Shown here: positions 52,268-61,500 of the stretch, piece by piece
How the letters are laid out: each line of letters opens with the position of its first letter
Numbering within the stretch: position 1 is the first letter of the stretch
Assembly: GCA_002423435.1 (NCBI GenBank)
Contig: DIWE01000009.1
Span: forward strand, 181,806-245,805
From: Clostridiales bacterium UBA6114
GTDB lineage: Bacteria; Bacillota; Clostridia; Oscillospirales; Butyricicoccaceae
Direction of reading: 5' to 3'
Length of the DNA stretch: 64,000 nucleotides
Notes under the pieces: generated by a model
What the model was told of the DNA's origin: nothing
Seen by the model: the letters and a program-made list of their open reading frames with translations, nothing else
Databases searched by the model: none
Program-made: the position numbers and the translations under genes

Positions 52268-54517
52268 ATGATTCGCCTGCATGAGGAAAAAATCTACTTT
52301 ATCGACAACGAGCGGTTTGCGCCATTCGGGGAGCCAGTCGGCGTCTCTCAGGATGCCGCGCGCCGGGGGACCATGACCTATCGGATACTGAGCGCGCACA
52401 ATACGTCCGGCAGCCCGGATAAGCTTGAGCTTAAGTTTGACTCCATGGGGGTCTACGACAACACTTATGTCGGCATCCTGCAGACCGCGCGGGCAAGCGG
52501 CCTTAGTAAGTTCGACATTCCCTGCGTGTTCACAAACTGCCACAACGCGCTTTGCGCCGTCGGCGGGACGATTAACGCGGACGTGCACAAATACGCCCTT
52601 TCCGCCTGCAAAAAATACGGCGGCATTTTTGTTCCCCCGCATCAGGCGGTGATCCATCAGTACATGCGGGAGATGGTCGTCAGGGCCGGCGGGATGTCCA
52701 TCGTCTCCGACTCCCATACGCGCTACGGCGCTTTGGGCTCCCTGTCTATCGGCGAGGGCGGGCCGGAGCTCGTAAAGCAGATGATCGGCCGCGCCTACGA
52801 GCTCGACTACCCGGAGGTGATCGCCGTTTATTTAAAGGGCGCCCCGAAGCCGTACGTCGGCCCGATGGACGTCGCGCTGAACATCATCAAAGCGGTATTC
52901 AAAAACGGCTTTGTCAAAAACCGGATCATGGAATTTATCGGCCCCGGCATCGGCAGCCTGTCCGTCGACTTCAGAAACGGAATCGACACAATGACGACGG
53001 AGACGGCCTGCCTTTCCTCCATCTGGGAAACGGACGAAAAGGTCGCGAGGTTCTACGAAATACATAACCGCCCGGAGGATTACAAAGAAATACGGCCCGA
53101 AAGCGTCGCGCTGTACGACGGCCTGATCGAAGTCGACCTCTCCGGAATCGTCCCTTCGATCGCCATGCCCTTTCACCCGAGCAACGTCTACGCAATCGAC
53201 GACGTCGTCAGAAATCCCGGCGACGTCTTCCGGGAGGTCGAAAAGAAAGCGGTTCAGGTATTCGAGAACAACGACGTTCGGATCGACCTGATGAACAAAA
53301 TCGTAAACGGCAGGGTCGTCGTCGACCAGGGTGTCGTCGCCGGATGCGCCGCCGGTTCGTTTGAAAATATTACTGTCATGAACGAGATCGCAAACGCCGC
53401 CGGTTCGGGACTTTCCAGCCTCGGTCTCAATATCTATCCGGCGAGCCAGCCGATCATGTATGAATTAAACCGGGCAGGCGCGCTAAACGGCCTCATCGAG
53501 CGCGGCGCCCGGATCAAGACCGCGTTTTGTGGCCCGTGTTTCGGTGCGGGCGACACCCCCGGCAACAACGACTTCAGCCTCCGGCATGTCACAAGGAACT
53601 TCCCGAACCGCGAGGGCTCGAACCCCGCCGCGGGGCAGTTTGCATGCGTGGCCCTCGCCGACGCGCGGTCGATCGCCGCTACGGCGTTTAACGGCGGCGT
53701 GCTGACAAGCGCGGAAAAATATCCCTTTGAGTTTAACGTTCCGGAATACCGGTTCAACGAGAACCTGTACCGAAACGTCGTATATAACGGATACGGCCGC
53801 CCGCAAAAGGATGTGCAGCTGGTATATGGTCCGGACATCAAGGATTGGCCCGAGATGGAGCCGCTGGCGGAGAACCTTCTTCTGAAGGTGGCGAGCGTGA
53901 TCCGGGACGAGGTGACGACCACCGACGAGCTGATCCCCTCCGGCGAAACCGCCTCCTATCGCTCGAACCCCTACAAGATCAGCGAGTTTACGCTGATCCG
54001 CAAGGACCCGAACTACGTCGCAAACGCCAAGGCTATTCAGGCGTACGAAAAGCTGCGGATCGCGGGGAAAACGGAGGAGCTTGCGCAAATTTACGGCATC
54101 CTGAACGAGGGCATCAGCATCGGGGAGGCCGCGAAAACCACTGGGCTCGGCTCGGTGCTTTACGCCAAACGGCCGGGCGACGGCTCGGCGCGGGAATATG
54201 CCGCGAGCTGCCAGAAGGTGCTGGGCACTCTTGCGAACCTTTGCCTTGAGTACGCGACAAAACGTTACCGCGGCAACTGCATAAACTGGGGAATCCTGCC
54301 GTTTACCTGTGCGGATGAAAATGTGGAGCTTCACGTCGGAGAATTCCTCTTTCTTCCGGGCATCCGGTCGGCGGTGGAAAACGGCGAAACAGAGATAAAG
54401 GGATATCTCTTCGGCGGCCGCGGGAGGCGGGAAATCCTTTTGGGCCTCGGAGCTTTGTCCCCGCTCGAAAGAAAAATATTGCTCGCGGGAAGCCTGATAA
54501 ACTATTACAAGACCTGA
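52268..54517 (+). CDS. Aconitase-family hydratase (YbhJ-like), copy 2
   Basis: 749 residues from the ATG at 52268 with AAGGAG six bases upstream. Same motif set as copy 1: FTNCHNALCAVGG, SDSHTRYGALGSLSIGEGG, GCAAGSFEN, CGPCFGAGDTP and RNFPNREG. Length and motif spacing are almost the same, so the two are paralogues. Lies in the LysR-divergent unit with a PrpF-type isomerase, which suggests the pair converts an unsaturated acid (aconitate-like) to a hydrated product. Confidence 0.87.
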   Translation: MIRLHEEKIYFIDNERFAPFGEPVGVSQDAARRGTMTYRILSAHNTSGSPDKLELKFDSMGVYDNTYVGILQTARASGLSKFDIPCVFTNCHNALCAVGGTINADVHKYALSACKKYGGIFVPPHQAVIHQYMREMVVRAGGMSIVSDSHTRYGALGSLSIGEGGPELVKQMIGRAYELDYPEVIAVYLKGAPKPYVGPMDVALNIIKAVFKNGFVKNRIMEFIGPGIGSLSVDFRNGIDTMTTETACLSSIWETDEKVARFYEIHNRPEDYKEIRPESVALYDGLIEVDLSGIVPSIAMPFHPSNVYAIDDVVRNPGDVFREVEKKAVQVFENNDVRIDLMNKIVNGRVVVDQGVVAGCAAGSFENITVMNEIANAAGSGLSSLGLNIYPASQPIMYELNRAGALNGLIERGARIKTAFCGPCFGAGDTPGNNDFSLRHVTRNFPNREGSNPAAGQFACVALADARSIAATAFNGGVLTSAEKYPFEFNVPEYRFNENLYRNVVYNGYGRPQKDVQLVYGPDIKDWPEMEPLAENLLLKVASVIRDEVTTTDELIPSGETASYRSNPYKISEFTLIRKDPNYVANAKAIQAYEKLRIAGKTEELAQIYGILNEGISIGEAAKTTGLGSVLYAKRPGDGSAREYAASCQKVLGTLANLCLEYATKRYRGNCINWGILPFTCADENVELHVGEFLFLPGIRSAVENGETEIKGYLFGGRGRREILLGLGALSPLERKILLAGSLINYYKT

Positions 54518-54578
54518 TTCGGCGGTACATAATCATATTAAGTGTTGAAAAATTACCGTATACGGGAAGGAGATCCAT

Positions 54579-55715
54579 ATGAAGCTGCCATGTATTTATA
54601 TGCGCGGAGGCACAAGCAAGGGCTGCATGTTCCGCAGGGAGGACCTGCCGGCGGACACTTCGCAGTGGGACCGCATATTCTTAAAAGTGATGGGCGGTCC
54701 GGACCCAAAGCAGATCGACGGGATGGGGGGTACCGTCTCCTCCAACAACAAAATCCTGATCGTAAACCCGAGCGAAAAAGAGGACGTCGACGTCGAGTAT
54801 CTGGTGGCCCAGGTCGTCGTCGGAAAGCCGATCGTCGATTATTCCGCAAACTGCGGAAATATGACCTCGGCCGTCGGTCCGTTCGCTATTATGACGGGGA
54901 TGGTGCGCGCCGACGAGGGGTTTACGAAGGTGCGCATGCTGAACCTGAACTCGGATAAGATCATCGAGGTGTTCGTCCCGGTAAAGGACGGGGCCGTGGT
55001 GGAGGACGGGGACTGCAAAATCGCGGGGATCGACGGCACCGGCGCGGAGCTTAAAACGAATTTCTTGAATCCCGCGGGTGCGAAAACCGGAAAGCTCCTG
55101 CCCACGGGACACGCAAGCGAATTCATTGACGTCGAGGGAGTCGGAAAAATCGAGGTTTCGGTGCTCGACATCTCGAACGTATTTGTTTTTGTCCACTCGC
55201 GGGACCTCGGGATCGCGGGATACGAGCTGCCGGCGCAGTTAAACGCCGACGGAGCGTTCCTCCGGAGGGTCGAGGCGATCCGCGGCACGGTCGCGCAAAA
55301 GCTGGGCTTTGTGGAAAACTGGCGCGACGCCGCCGAAAAAACGGCCGGCTCGCCCAAATTTGTGATTCTCGCGCCGCCCTCGGATTTTGTCGATATCGCT
55401 GGAAACCGGGTGCGCCGGGAGGACATGGACATCTGCGTCCGGGTGGTTTCGGTCGGTGCCGTACATAAGGCCTCTCCGGTCACCGGCGCCACGGCGATCG
55501 GAGGCGCGGCGTTTATCGACGGCTGCATTATGCAGCAGTACCTCGGCTGGGCGCTCGACCGCTCCCTGCGCATCGCCCATCCGAGCGGCGTCATGAAGGC
55601 CTACGTCGATTATGAAAAAACAGGCGGACAGACGATCTTTCGCGGCATCGCGGCGCAGAGGACCGCGCGCAAGATCATGGAAGGCACATTATATATAAAG
55701 GACGATCCGGTTTAA
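54579..55715 (+). CDS. PrpF family cis-trans/delta isomerase
   Basis: 378 residues. PrpF fold (diaminopimelate epimerase-like): CIYMRGGTSKGCMF near the start, GGTVSSNNKILIV, SANCGNMTSAVGPFA and HPSG near the end, all typical of 2-methylaconitate isomerase, aconitate delta-isomerase and 4-oxalomesaconate tautomerase. Follows the hydratase by 61 bp with an AAGGAG site. It should move the double bond of an aconitate-like acid so the hydratase can act. Confidence 0.92.
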   Translation: MKLPCIYMRGGTSKGCMFRREDLPADTSQWDRIFLKVMGGPDPKQIDGMGGTVSSNNKILIVNPSEKEDVDVEYLVAQVVVGKPIVDYSANCGNMTSAVGPFAIMTGMVRADEGFTKVRMLNLNSDKIIEVFVPVKDGAVVEDGDCKIAGIDGTGAELKTNFLNPAGAKTGKLLPTGHASEFIDVEGVGKIEVSVLDISNVFVFVHSRDLGIAGYELPAQLNADGAFLRRVEAIRGTVAQKLGFVENWRDAAEKTAGSPKFVILAPPSDFVDIAGNRVRREDMDICVRVVSVGAVHKASPVTGATAIGGAAFIDGCIMQQYLGWALDRSLRIAHPSGVMKAYVDYEKTGGQTIFRGIAAQRTARKIMEGTLYIKDDPV

Positions 55716-55752
55716 ATTTGTTTTGCGGGACTCATTTTGTCCGCGGGTATAT

Positions 55753-55786
55753 AAACTGTGAGGGGGCGAATGCCCCCTCACAGTTT
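55753..55786. terminator. Hairpin between convergent genes
   Basis: Perfect 15-bp stem AAACTGTGAGGGGGC/GCCCCCTCACAGTTT with a GAAT loop. T tails are weak, but the position between convergent stops fits a bidirectional terminator. Confidence 0.65.
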
Positions 55787-55812
55787 GTGAAAATGCTTTT
55801 CCGGTCCAATTA

Positions 55813-56463
55813 TCACAGTTCCAGCGTGCCGTCCAGAAGTCCCTTTACGTCGCCGCCGCGGACTACCCAGCCCAGCGAGGCACGTATCTGGGTAAGCCCG
55901 AGCTGATGATATTCCGGCCCGTTCATGCTGGCACAGCAGTCCTCGACGACGATGACGCGCAGATCGCGGTTATATGCCTCAAACGCGGTGCAAAGCACAC
56001 AGTTATTCGTGTTCGCACCCACAATAAACAGCGTGTCGATGCCCATGACGCGGATATACATCTCCAGCGGCGTACCCATAAAGGGGCTGTAGCGCTGCTT
56101 ATGCACCACAATGTCGTTTTCGCACAGGTCGAGCTGCGGCATGATCTCGGCGGCGGGAGAGCCCACCGTATTGATCGGCCTGCGTTTGTGGCCCACGCCG
56201 GTCACGGCCTTTTTCTCCATCTGATAACGCCACAGCGGATTGGCCACGGACATGGGCTGACCGTCGATGGGGTTAATCTTGTGCCCGGTGGTCACAAACA
56301 GGACGGGAAGGTTACGCTCGCGGAAAAGCGGCATCACCGTTTGGGAAACGTTTTCGATTACCCGTTTGGCATCCTCCGCCGCAACCGGCAGATAGTTTAG
56401 TTCCATATCGAAATGCGCGCGGTTGATATCGACCGCCAGCATCGCGGCCTTTGACATATTCAT
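55813..56463 (-). CDS. Isochorismatase-family cysteine hydrolase
   Basis: 216 residues from the ATG at 56463. Triad elements are readable: Asp12 (LAVDINRAHFD), Lys in VVHKQRYSPF and Cys in NTNNCVLCTAF. Metal-like HxH is not apparent. The fold includes N-carbamoylsarcosine and ureidoacrylate amidohydrolases and nicotinamidase. Given the TRAP transporter and peptidases in the same set, amide or carbamoyl hydrolysis of the imported compound is the best guess. Confidence 0.83.
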   Translation of the reverse strand: MNMSKAAMLAVDINRAHFDMELNYLPVAAEDAKRVIENVSQTVMPLFRERNLPVLFVTTGHKINPIDGQPMSVANPLWRYQMEKKAVTGVGHKRRPINTVGSPAAEIMPQLDLCENDIVVHKQRYSPFMGTPLEMYIRVMGIDTLFIVGANTNNCVLCTAFEAYNRDLRVIVVEDCCASMNGPEYHQLGLTQIRASLGWVVRGGDVKGLLDGTLEL

Positions 56464-56488
56464 ATAGCATTCTCCCTCCGGAAAATTT

Positions 56489-57763
56489 TTACTTGACAAG
56501 CAGATCGGGCAGGACGAGCGAAATCTGAGGTATAAAGGTGACCAGGGCCAAAATGACCATCATCAATATGATAAAAGGTGTGACCGCTTTCACGATATCG
56601 ACAAAGCTCAGCTTCAGTACCTTGCACGACACAAACAGGTTCAGGCCGAAAGGCGCCGTGGACATGCCGATGGCGAGGTTGGTCACCACGATGTTGCCGA
56701 GGTGGATCGGGTCGATCCCGACGCTTACGGCAAGCTGATACACCATCGGGATGATGATGACGATCGCGGAGCCCGCGCCCATGAACATTCCCGCGATCAG
56801 GAACATCAGATTGACGACCAGCAGGATGACGATCTGAGAGCTCGACCCGAGCAGGCTCTCCATAAGCTCCGGAATCCGCGCAATGGTGATGGTATAGGCC
56901 AAAACCTGCCCTGCTGCCAGCAGGAGGTAGATGGTGCAGCAGGTTTTTGCGCAATCGATGGAGATTTCGTAAAGATCTCTTACGGACACGTCCTTGTAAA
57001 TGAACATCTCAACAAAGATCGCGTATCCCGCGGAAAGCGCCGCGGCCTCGGTGGGGCTGCAAATCCCGCTGTACATGGTGCCCAGAATGACGATCGGAAG
57101 GCCCAGAGCCCAGAGTGCTTCCCTGATGCTGATTATAAACTCCCGAAAGGTCGGCCGGGTCGTGCGTGGGATATTATGCCTTCTGGCATAAATGTAACAG
57201 TACACGGCGAAGATAACGGCAAACAGGATGCCCGAACCGGCGCCCGCCATAAACAGGCGCAGCACCGAGGTATTGGTGTTCATCGAGTAAACCACAAACG
57301 CGATGCTCGGCGGGATCAGCATGCCCACGGCGCTCACCGAGGTGATCAGCCCCGAGCTGAACAGCTTGTTGTATCCGTTTTCCAGCATTTCATTGTAGAT
57401 CAGAGCGCCGATGATCAGGATGCCGGCCGTCGATGCGCCGGAAATCGCCCCCACGATAGTGCAGGTCACAATGGCGGTAAGTGCGAAGCCTCCGTAGAAA
57501 TGCCCCACGATGCTCTTGGCAAACTTTAAAAGGCGTGAACCGATCTCACCCTTTCCCATCACGCTGGCGGCCAGGATAAAGAACGGCAGGCAGAGGAGGG
57601 AAAACTTGTTCATGCCCGCCGTGAAGGACTGAACCGCCATAAAGGTCGGCAGATGCATCTCGCTAATCAGATAATATGTGCTCGGCAGCGTCATCGCGAT
57701 GAAAATCGGCAGGCCGGTCAAAAGCGCCAACAGCAAAAAGGTGATAAATCCACTGGCAGCCAT
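56489..57763 (-). CDS. TRAP transporter large permease subunit (DctM), second system
   Basis: 424 residues, about twelve helices. ASVMGKGEIGSRLLKFAKSIVGHFYGG, GAISGASTAGILIIGALIY, ISPTEAAALSAGYAIFVE-type and AGMFMGAGSAIVIIIPMVYQLA segments match DctM. AAGGAG site before the ATG. DctQ lies 18 bp upstream and DctP beyond it, giving the order P-Q-M on the minus strand. Confidence 0.92.
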   Translation of the reverse strand: MAASGFITFLLLALLTGLPIFIAMTLPSTYYLISEMHLPTFMAVQSFTAGMNKFSLLCLPFFILAASVMGKGEIGSRLLKFAKSIVGHFYGGFALTAIVTCTIVGAISGASTAGILIIGALIYNEMLENGYNKLFSSGLITSVSAVGMLIPPSIAFVVYSMNTNTSVLRLFMAGAGSGILFAVIFAVYCYIYARRHNIPRTTRPTFREFIISIREALWALGLPIVILGTMYSGICSPTEAAALSAGYAIFVEMFIYKDVSVRDLYEISIDCAKTCCTIYLLLAAGQVLAYTITIARIPELMESLLGSSSQIVILLVVNLMFLIAGMFMGAGSAIVIIIPMVYQLAVSVGIDPIHLGNIVVTNLAIGMSTAPFGLNLFVSCKVLKLSFVDIVKAVTPFIILMMVILALVTFIPQISLVLPDLLVK

Positions 57764-57781
57764 GGTATATTTCTCCTTCCC

Positions 57782-58330
57782 CTACATGGTTTCGAGCTTG
57801 TCGAGCGCTTTTTCCTCCCGCTCGAGCCGCCCTTTGCGAATGTCCTTAAAAAGCCGCAAACCGACCTTAATATACTCGATGGCCATCAGCCCGCAGCCAA
57901 GGAAAACCGCAATATAAATCCAGTACATTTGCAGCCAAAGCATCGAAATGCTGGTTTGGCCCGTGGATTTGATCATCAGTACCATATCCCAGGAAATCTT
58001 GGTAAAGTACGCAAGGAAAATAGAAGATGCGAATGCGAGAACAATCCGGTAATGCTTGTGGAGCTTCCCCGGCAGAAAGTTAAAGAGCAGATCCACTCCC
58101 ACATGCTCATTATTCGCAACGGATATGACGCCGCCTATACAGGTAATCCACACCATCAGGTATTGGCAGAGTTCCTCCAGCCAGGAGAAGGAAAACCCGA
58201 AAAATGACCTGCATATCACTGCCATCAGGATCAGCGCCGTGATAATCAGGATCCCTATGCCGCAGAAAGCGCGCTCAAAATGCGATAGGACATTGTCGAT
58301 TCCCTTGAAAATACTTGTTATGGCCTTCAT
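57782..58330 (-). CDS. TRAP transporter small permease subunit (DctQ), second system
   Basis: 182 residues with four helices (FCGIGILIITALILMAVICRSFFGF, LVWITCIGGVISV, and two later) and the conserved SWLEELCQYLMVWI motif. Partner of DctM (56489-57763) and DctP (58445-59545). Gap to DctP is about 114 bp without a gene. Confidence 0.9.
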   Translation of the reverse strand: MKAITSIFKGIDNVLSHFERAFCGIGILIITALILMAVICRSFFGFSFSWLEELCQYLMVWITCIGGVISVANNEHVGVDLLFNFLPGKLHKHYRIVLAFASSIFLAYFTKISWDMVLMIKSTGQTSISMLWLQMYWIYIAVFLGCGLMAIEYIKVGLRLFKDIRKGRLEREEKALDKLETM

Positions 58331-58444
58331 CGTTTTTCCCCCAAACTATCGGTCGCGGCTGCGCCTTTCAGCGATACGGCTTTTATTACAGCGGCCGAAT
58401 CGGGAAAAACGGATATCCCGATTCAGCCGCGTCCGTCTTGCCGT

Positions 58445-59545
58445 CTATGAAAGAGCGGCCATTTCGGCATCAAATTGATCGATGAGTTTCCGGCCGGCTT
58501 CGCCGTTGCTTTCGACAAACAGGTCGAGACATGGCTGACGGGCGGCATCGGAAAGGCCCTGGATCTCCTCGGGAGTAAGCTCAATGATCTCGCACCTTTC
58601 CCCGATCGCCTTAATCGCCTCCTCCTCAATAGCGAGGCGGGCGGTCTTGTGAGCTTCCTCGCCGGCGTTTATGCCGTCGGTCACAAGCTTCTGCATCTCG
58701 GGATCGAGACCGTCGAACCAGGCCTTGTTGCCGAAGATCAGCTGCATGGCGAGAATATGGTTTGTGATCATCATGTATTTCTGGACTTCATAGAACTTCA
58801 TATTGTAGATGCCGGCGCCGATCCCCGCCTCCTGGCCGTCGATCGCACCTGTCTGGAGAGCGCCGAAGGTCTCCTGATAGTCGATGGTTAGGGCGTTGCC
58901 GCCCATTGCTTCGATCATCTTGATGAGAACGGGGGACGACATGACGCGGAATTTAAGGCCCTTAAAGTCGGCGGTGGTGCGCAGGGGTTTGTTTGCGGTG
59001 AACGCCTTGAATAAATCAACCCAATAGCTGAATCCGACCATTTTGTAATCCTGCATGGTATCGAGCAGCGCCTTCGCCGCGTCACCCTTGGAGATGATGC
59101 GGGCCTTCTCAAGGTCGCCGGGGAAAAAGTACGGAACATCGGTCAGCGCAAGGAAGGGGTCAAAGCCGGAGACGTTCGCCGGGGGCTGGATGCACATCTG
59201 GATTCCGCCGTTTTGCACGGCCTCGACGATCGCGCGGGAATCGCCGAGCTGCCCGGCCGGATACACGTCGACCTGCACCCTGCCGCCGGATGTCGTCTCT
59301 ATGTACTTCTCAACCGCCAGCGCGCCGTTTTGGCGGGCATCGGTGGTAGCGCCGGAATGCGCCAGAATAATGGTGGTCTGGGGATATTCATAGGCGGACG
59401 AGGGAGCCTCGGATGACGCCGGGGCTTCGGAGGACGCAGAAGGCGCGGAGGAGCCCGGCGGAGTGGAGCCGCCGCCGCAGGCGGTCAGAAAAGAACAAAA
59501 GATCATCAAAATGGCAAGAAACAGGCTTACTTTTTTCTTTTTCAT
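58445..59545 (-). CDS. TRAP transporter substrate-binding lipoprotein (DctP), second system
   Basis: 366 residues from the ATG at 59545 (AGGAG seven bases upstream). Lipobox LTAC with lipid-modified Cys23, then a Gly/Ser/Pro linker. LAHSGATTDARQNGALAVEKYIE, VYPAGQLGDSRAIVEAVQNGGIQM, KGLKFRVMSSPVLIKMIEAMGG and QTGAIDGQEAG are standard DctP elements. It binds an acidic ligand; the hydrolases encoded in the set suggest an amide-containing compound. Confidence 0.92.
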   Translation of the reverse strand: MKKKKVSLFLAILMIFCSFLTACGGGSTPPGSSAPSASSEAPASSEAPSSAYEYPQTTIILAHSGATTDARQNGALAVEKYIETTSGGRVQVDVYPAGQLGDSRAIVEAVQNGGIQMCIQPPANVSGFDPFLALTDVPYFFPGDLEKARIISKGDAAKALLDTMQDYKMVGFSYWVDLFKAFTANKPLRTTADFKGLKFRVMSSPVLIKMIEAMGGNALTIDYQETFGALQTGAIDGQEAGIGAGIYNMKFYEVQKYMMITNHILAMQLIFGNKAWFDGLDPEMQKLVTDGINAGEEAHKTARLAIEEEAIKAIGERCEIIELTPEEIQGLSDAARQPCLDLFVESNGEAGRKLIDQFDAEMAALS

Positions 59546-59579
59546 TTCCTTACTCCTTTTCAATTTTTTTGTTTGTGGA

Positions 59580-60752
59580 TCATTTTCTTGATGGAATCAC
59601 CTTTTCAACCGCATGGTTCGGGCCGACGCCCTTGGTCAAGGCGTCTCTCAGCCAGTCGATCGCCCAGGCGAACAGCTCGTGATACATGCCGGCGCAGGAA
59701 TGGAACTCGTCCTCCATGATCCAGATCTCCTTGGGGCACCTGAGCATGTCAAAAAATCGTTTGGTCAGCTCCGGAGGGCACATTTCGTCGTACTCGCCCG
59801 TCGACATCAGGAAGGGGACCTTCAGCCTGTCGACGACCTTTTCAAGCGTCATCTGCTCGGTCATTTTTTCGAATTCCTCATCGTCGTAGACATTCGCCAT
59901 GTATTTGAAATTCGAGCGCAGGCCGGGCTGACAGGAGTTGAATTGCAGTTCCTTTTCGAGATAGCAGCCCAGGAGCCCCACGATCGCCTTGACCCGGGAA
60001 TCATGGGCGGCGACCAGCGGCCCGTAATAGGAACCCATGCTGCCCCCGAAAATGCCGATTTGATCCGGGTTTACTTCGGGGCGCCCGCAGAGGTAGTCTA
60101 TGAACAGCTTGCCGGCTTCCGGGAAATTATCGAGCGTCACCGGCAGACCATGCACCCTTGTCTCCCCAAATCCCGGTCCGTCCATGACCAGCACCGCCAT
60201 ATTGCGCCTGACAAAGAAGTTGTCGTTTAAGTTGGGATAATCCTCCTTGATCATGTCCATGCCGGGGGTGAACAAAACCGCGGGAATTTTTTGCGTGACG
60301 TTTTTTGGGGCGTGGAAGATGCCGTAGAGCTTGTGGTCGCCGAAGGGAAGCACGACGCGTTCGATGGTGTAGTCGTAGTATTGGATCGCCTTTTCATAGC
60401 ATCGCACGCAGTCGGCGTGCATTTTCAGCTTGCGCTCGTCGTCCTTGTGATGATAGAGCTGCGCCTTGCCGTAATACAGCGCTGCGCGGTGATAAAACGC
60501 GCCCGCGGTCACGCCGTGGCCGCGTTCCTCGGCCTCCTTGGCAAGCTTCTCCTGCTGCGCGGCAACGGTGCACCAGGCCTTGGGCATCGCGCGCAGGCAG
60601 GTCATCCGCGACGATGCGCGCTGGATGTCCGCATGTTTAAAGCCTTTTTCCTCAAGGCCCATATTCGCGTTGGGCATGAACGCTTCGATTCCCAGCTGGC
60701 CAACAAACTTGTTGCTGATCCAGGTCTCATTCTGGCGATACCTGTTCTTCAT
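59580..60752 (-). CDS. Alpha/beta hydrolase (2,6-dihydropseudooxynicotine hydrolase-like)
   Basis: 390 residues from the ATG at 60752 (GGAGG seven bases upstream). An N-terminal helical cap (to about residue 130) precedes the hydrolase core with nucleophile GGSMGSYYGP, later Asp and His (GEYDEMCP, EDEFHSC). This resembles the FrsA/2,6-dihydropseudooxynicotine hydrolase group that cleaves C-C or ester bonds. Not a secreted protein. First gene of the TRAP set, upstream of DctP. Confidence 0.82.
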   Translation of the reverse strand: MKNRYRQNETWISNKFVGQLGIEAFMPNANMGLEEKGFKHADIQRASSRMTCLRAMPKAWCTVAAQQEKLAKEAEERGHGVTAGAFYHRAALYYGKAQLYHHKDDERKLKMHADCVRCYEKAIQYYDYTIERVVLPFGDHKLYGIFHAPKNVTQKIPAVLFTPGMDMIKEDYPNLNDNFFVRRNMAVLVMDGPGFGETRVHGLPVTLDNFPEAGKLFIDYLCGRPEVNPDQIGIFGGSMGSYYGPLVAAHDSRVKAIVGLLGCYLEKELQFNSCQPGLRSNFKYMANVYDDEEFEKMTEQMTLEKVVDRLKVPFLMSTGEYDEMCPPELTKRFFDMLRCPKEIWIMEDEFHSCAGMYHELFAWAIDWLRDALTKGVGPNHAVEKVIPSRK

Positions 60753-60818
60753 CAAATTGCCTCCGTTCTTTATCGGTTTTGCTTCATGTCCCGGGAGGGG
60801 GCATAGCCCTTCTCCGCA

Positions 60819-61466
60819 TCAGGGATTCATTCTCTTCTCCATCAGTCCGCGGAAGCCGCTCTGGTGCTTTTCCATCGCCTTTGCCGCCTTGCGGAAATCC
60901 TTTTGCCGGATGAGCCCGATCAGCTGAAGATGCTGCCGCTTCATCCTGTTGCGCCGCTTGGCGTCAAAGGGATAGGTATAGCGCAGCCGATCCTGCTGGA
61001 GCTTGATCACGTCCAGGAATTCAACCAGCCGTTTGTTTGGACAATGCCGGGCGATCAGGTCGTGCAGCGCCCGATCCTTTTCGTGCAGCTCCTCCTGCGA
61101 GTTCGTTTCGCAAATGGACAGGGTGGTCTGTTCGCATTGGTCGAGCTCCTCGGCGGCCACATCTCCTTCAATACAATGGCGCAGCGCGGCAACCTCCAGC
61201 AGGATCCGCAGCTCCGTCATCTCTTCCACATCCTTCATCGTCAGGTGCTCCACAAAGGTTCCCGTATTCGGGACGCTGTAAACCAGCCCGTCTTCCTCCA
61301 GCCGGTTGAGCGCCTCACGCACCGGCGTGCGGCTGATGCCGAGCTCGTCGGCGAGCGCGCTCTCCACGATCGGCGTGCCCGCCTTCATCTCCTGCATGAT
61401 GATCTTTTTCTTGATGTATTCGTATGCGATTGAATTTAGTTTTGTTTTACCCTGTTTTAATTCCAT
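60819..61466 (-). CDS. GntR family regulator (FadR/FCD type)
   Basis: 215 residues from the ATG at 61466. N-terminal winged helix ESALADELGISRTPVREALNRLEEDGLV and a helical C-terminal FCD ligand-binding domain (EMTELRILLEVAALRHCI). The gene lies between the M28 peptidase and the TRAP set on the same strand, so it probably regulates this catabolic region in response to an acidic ligand. Confidence 0.9.
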   Translation of the reverse strand: MELKQGKTKLNSIAYEYIKKKIIMQEMKAGTPIVESALADELGISRTPVREALNRLEEDGLVYSVPNTGTFVEHLTMKDVEEMTELRILLEVAALRHCIEGDVAAEELDQCEQTTLSICETNSQEELHEKDRALHDLIARHCPNKRLVEFLDVIKLQQDRLRYTYPFDAKRRNRMKRQHLQLIGLIRQKDFRKAAKAMEKHQSGFRGLMEKRMNP

Positions 61467-61500
61467 GAAAAGCAAGCCCCTTTGATTGCTTTTTATTTTT

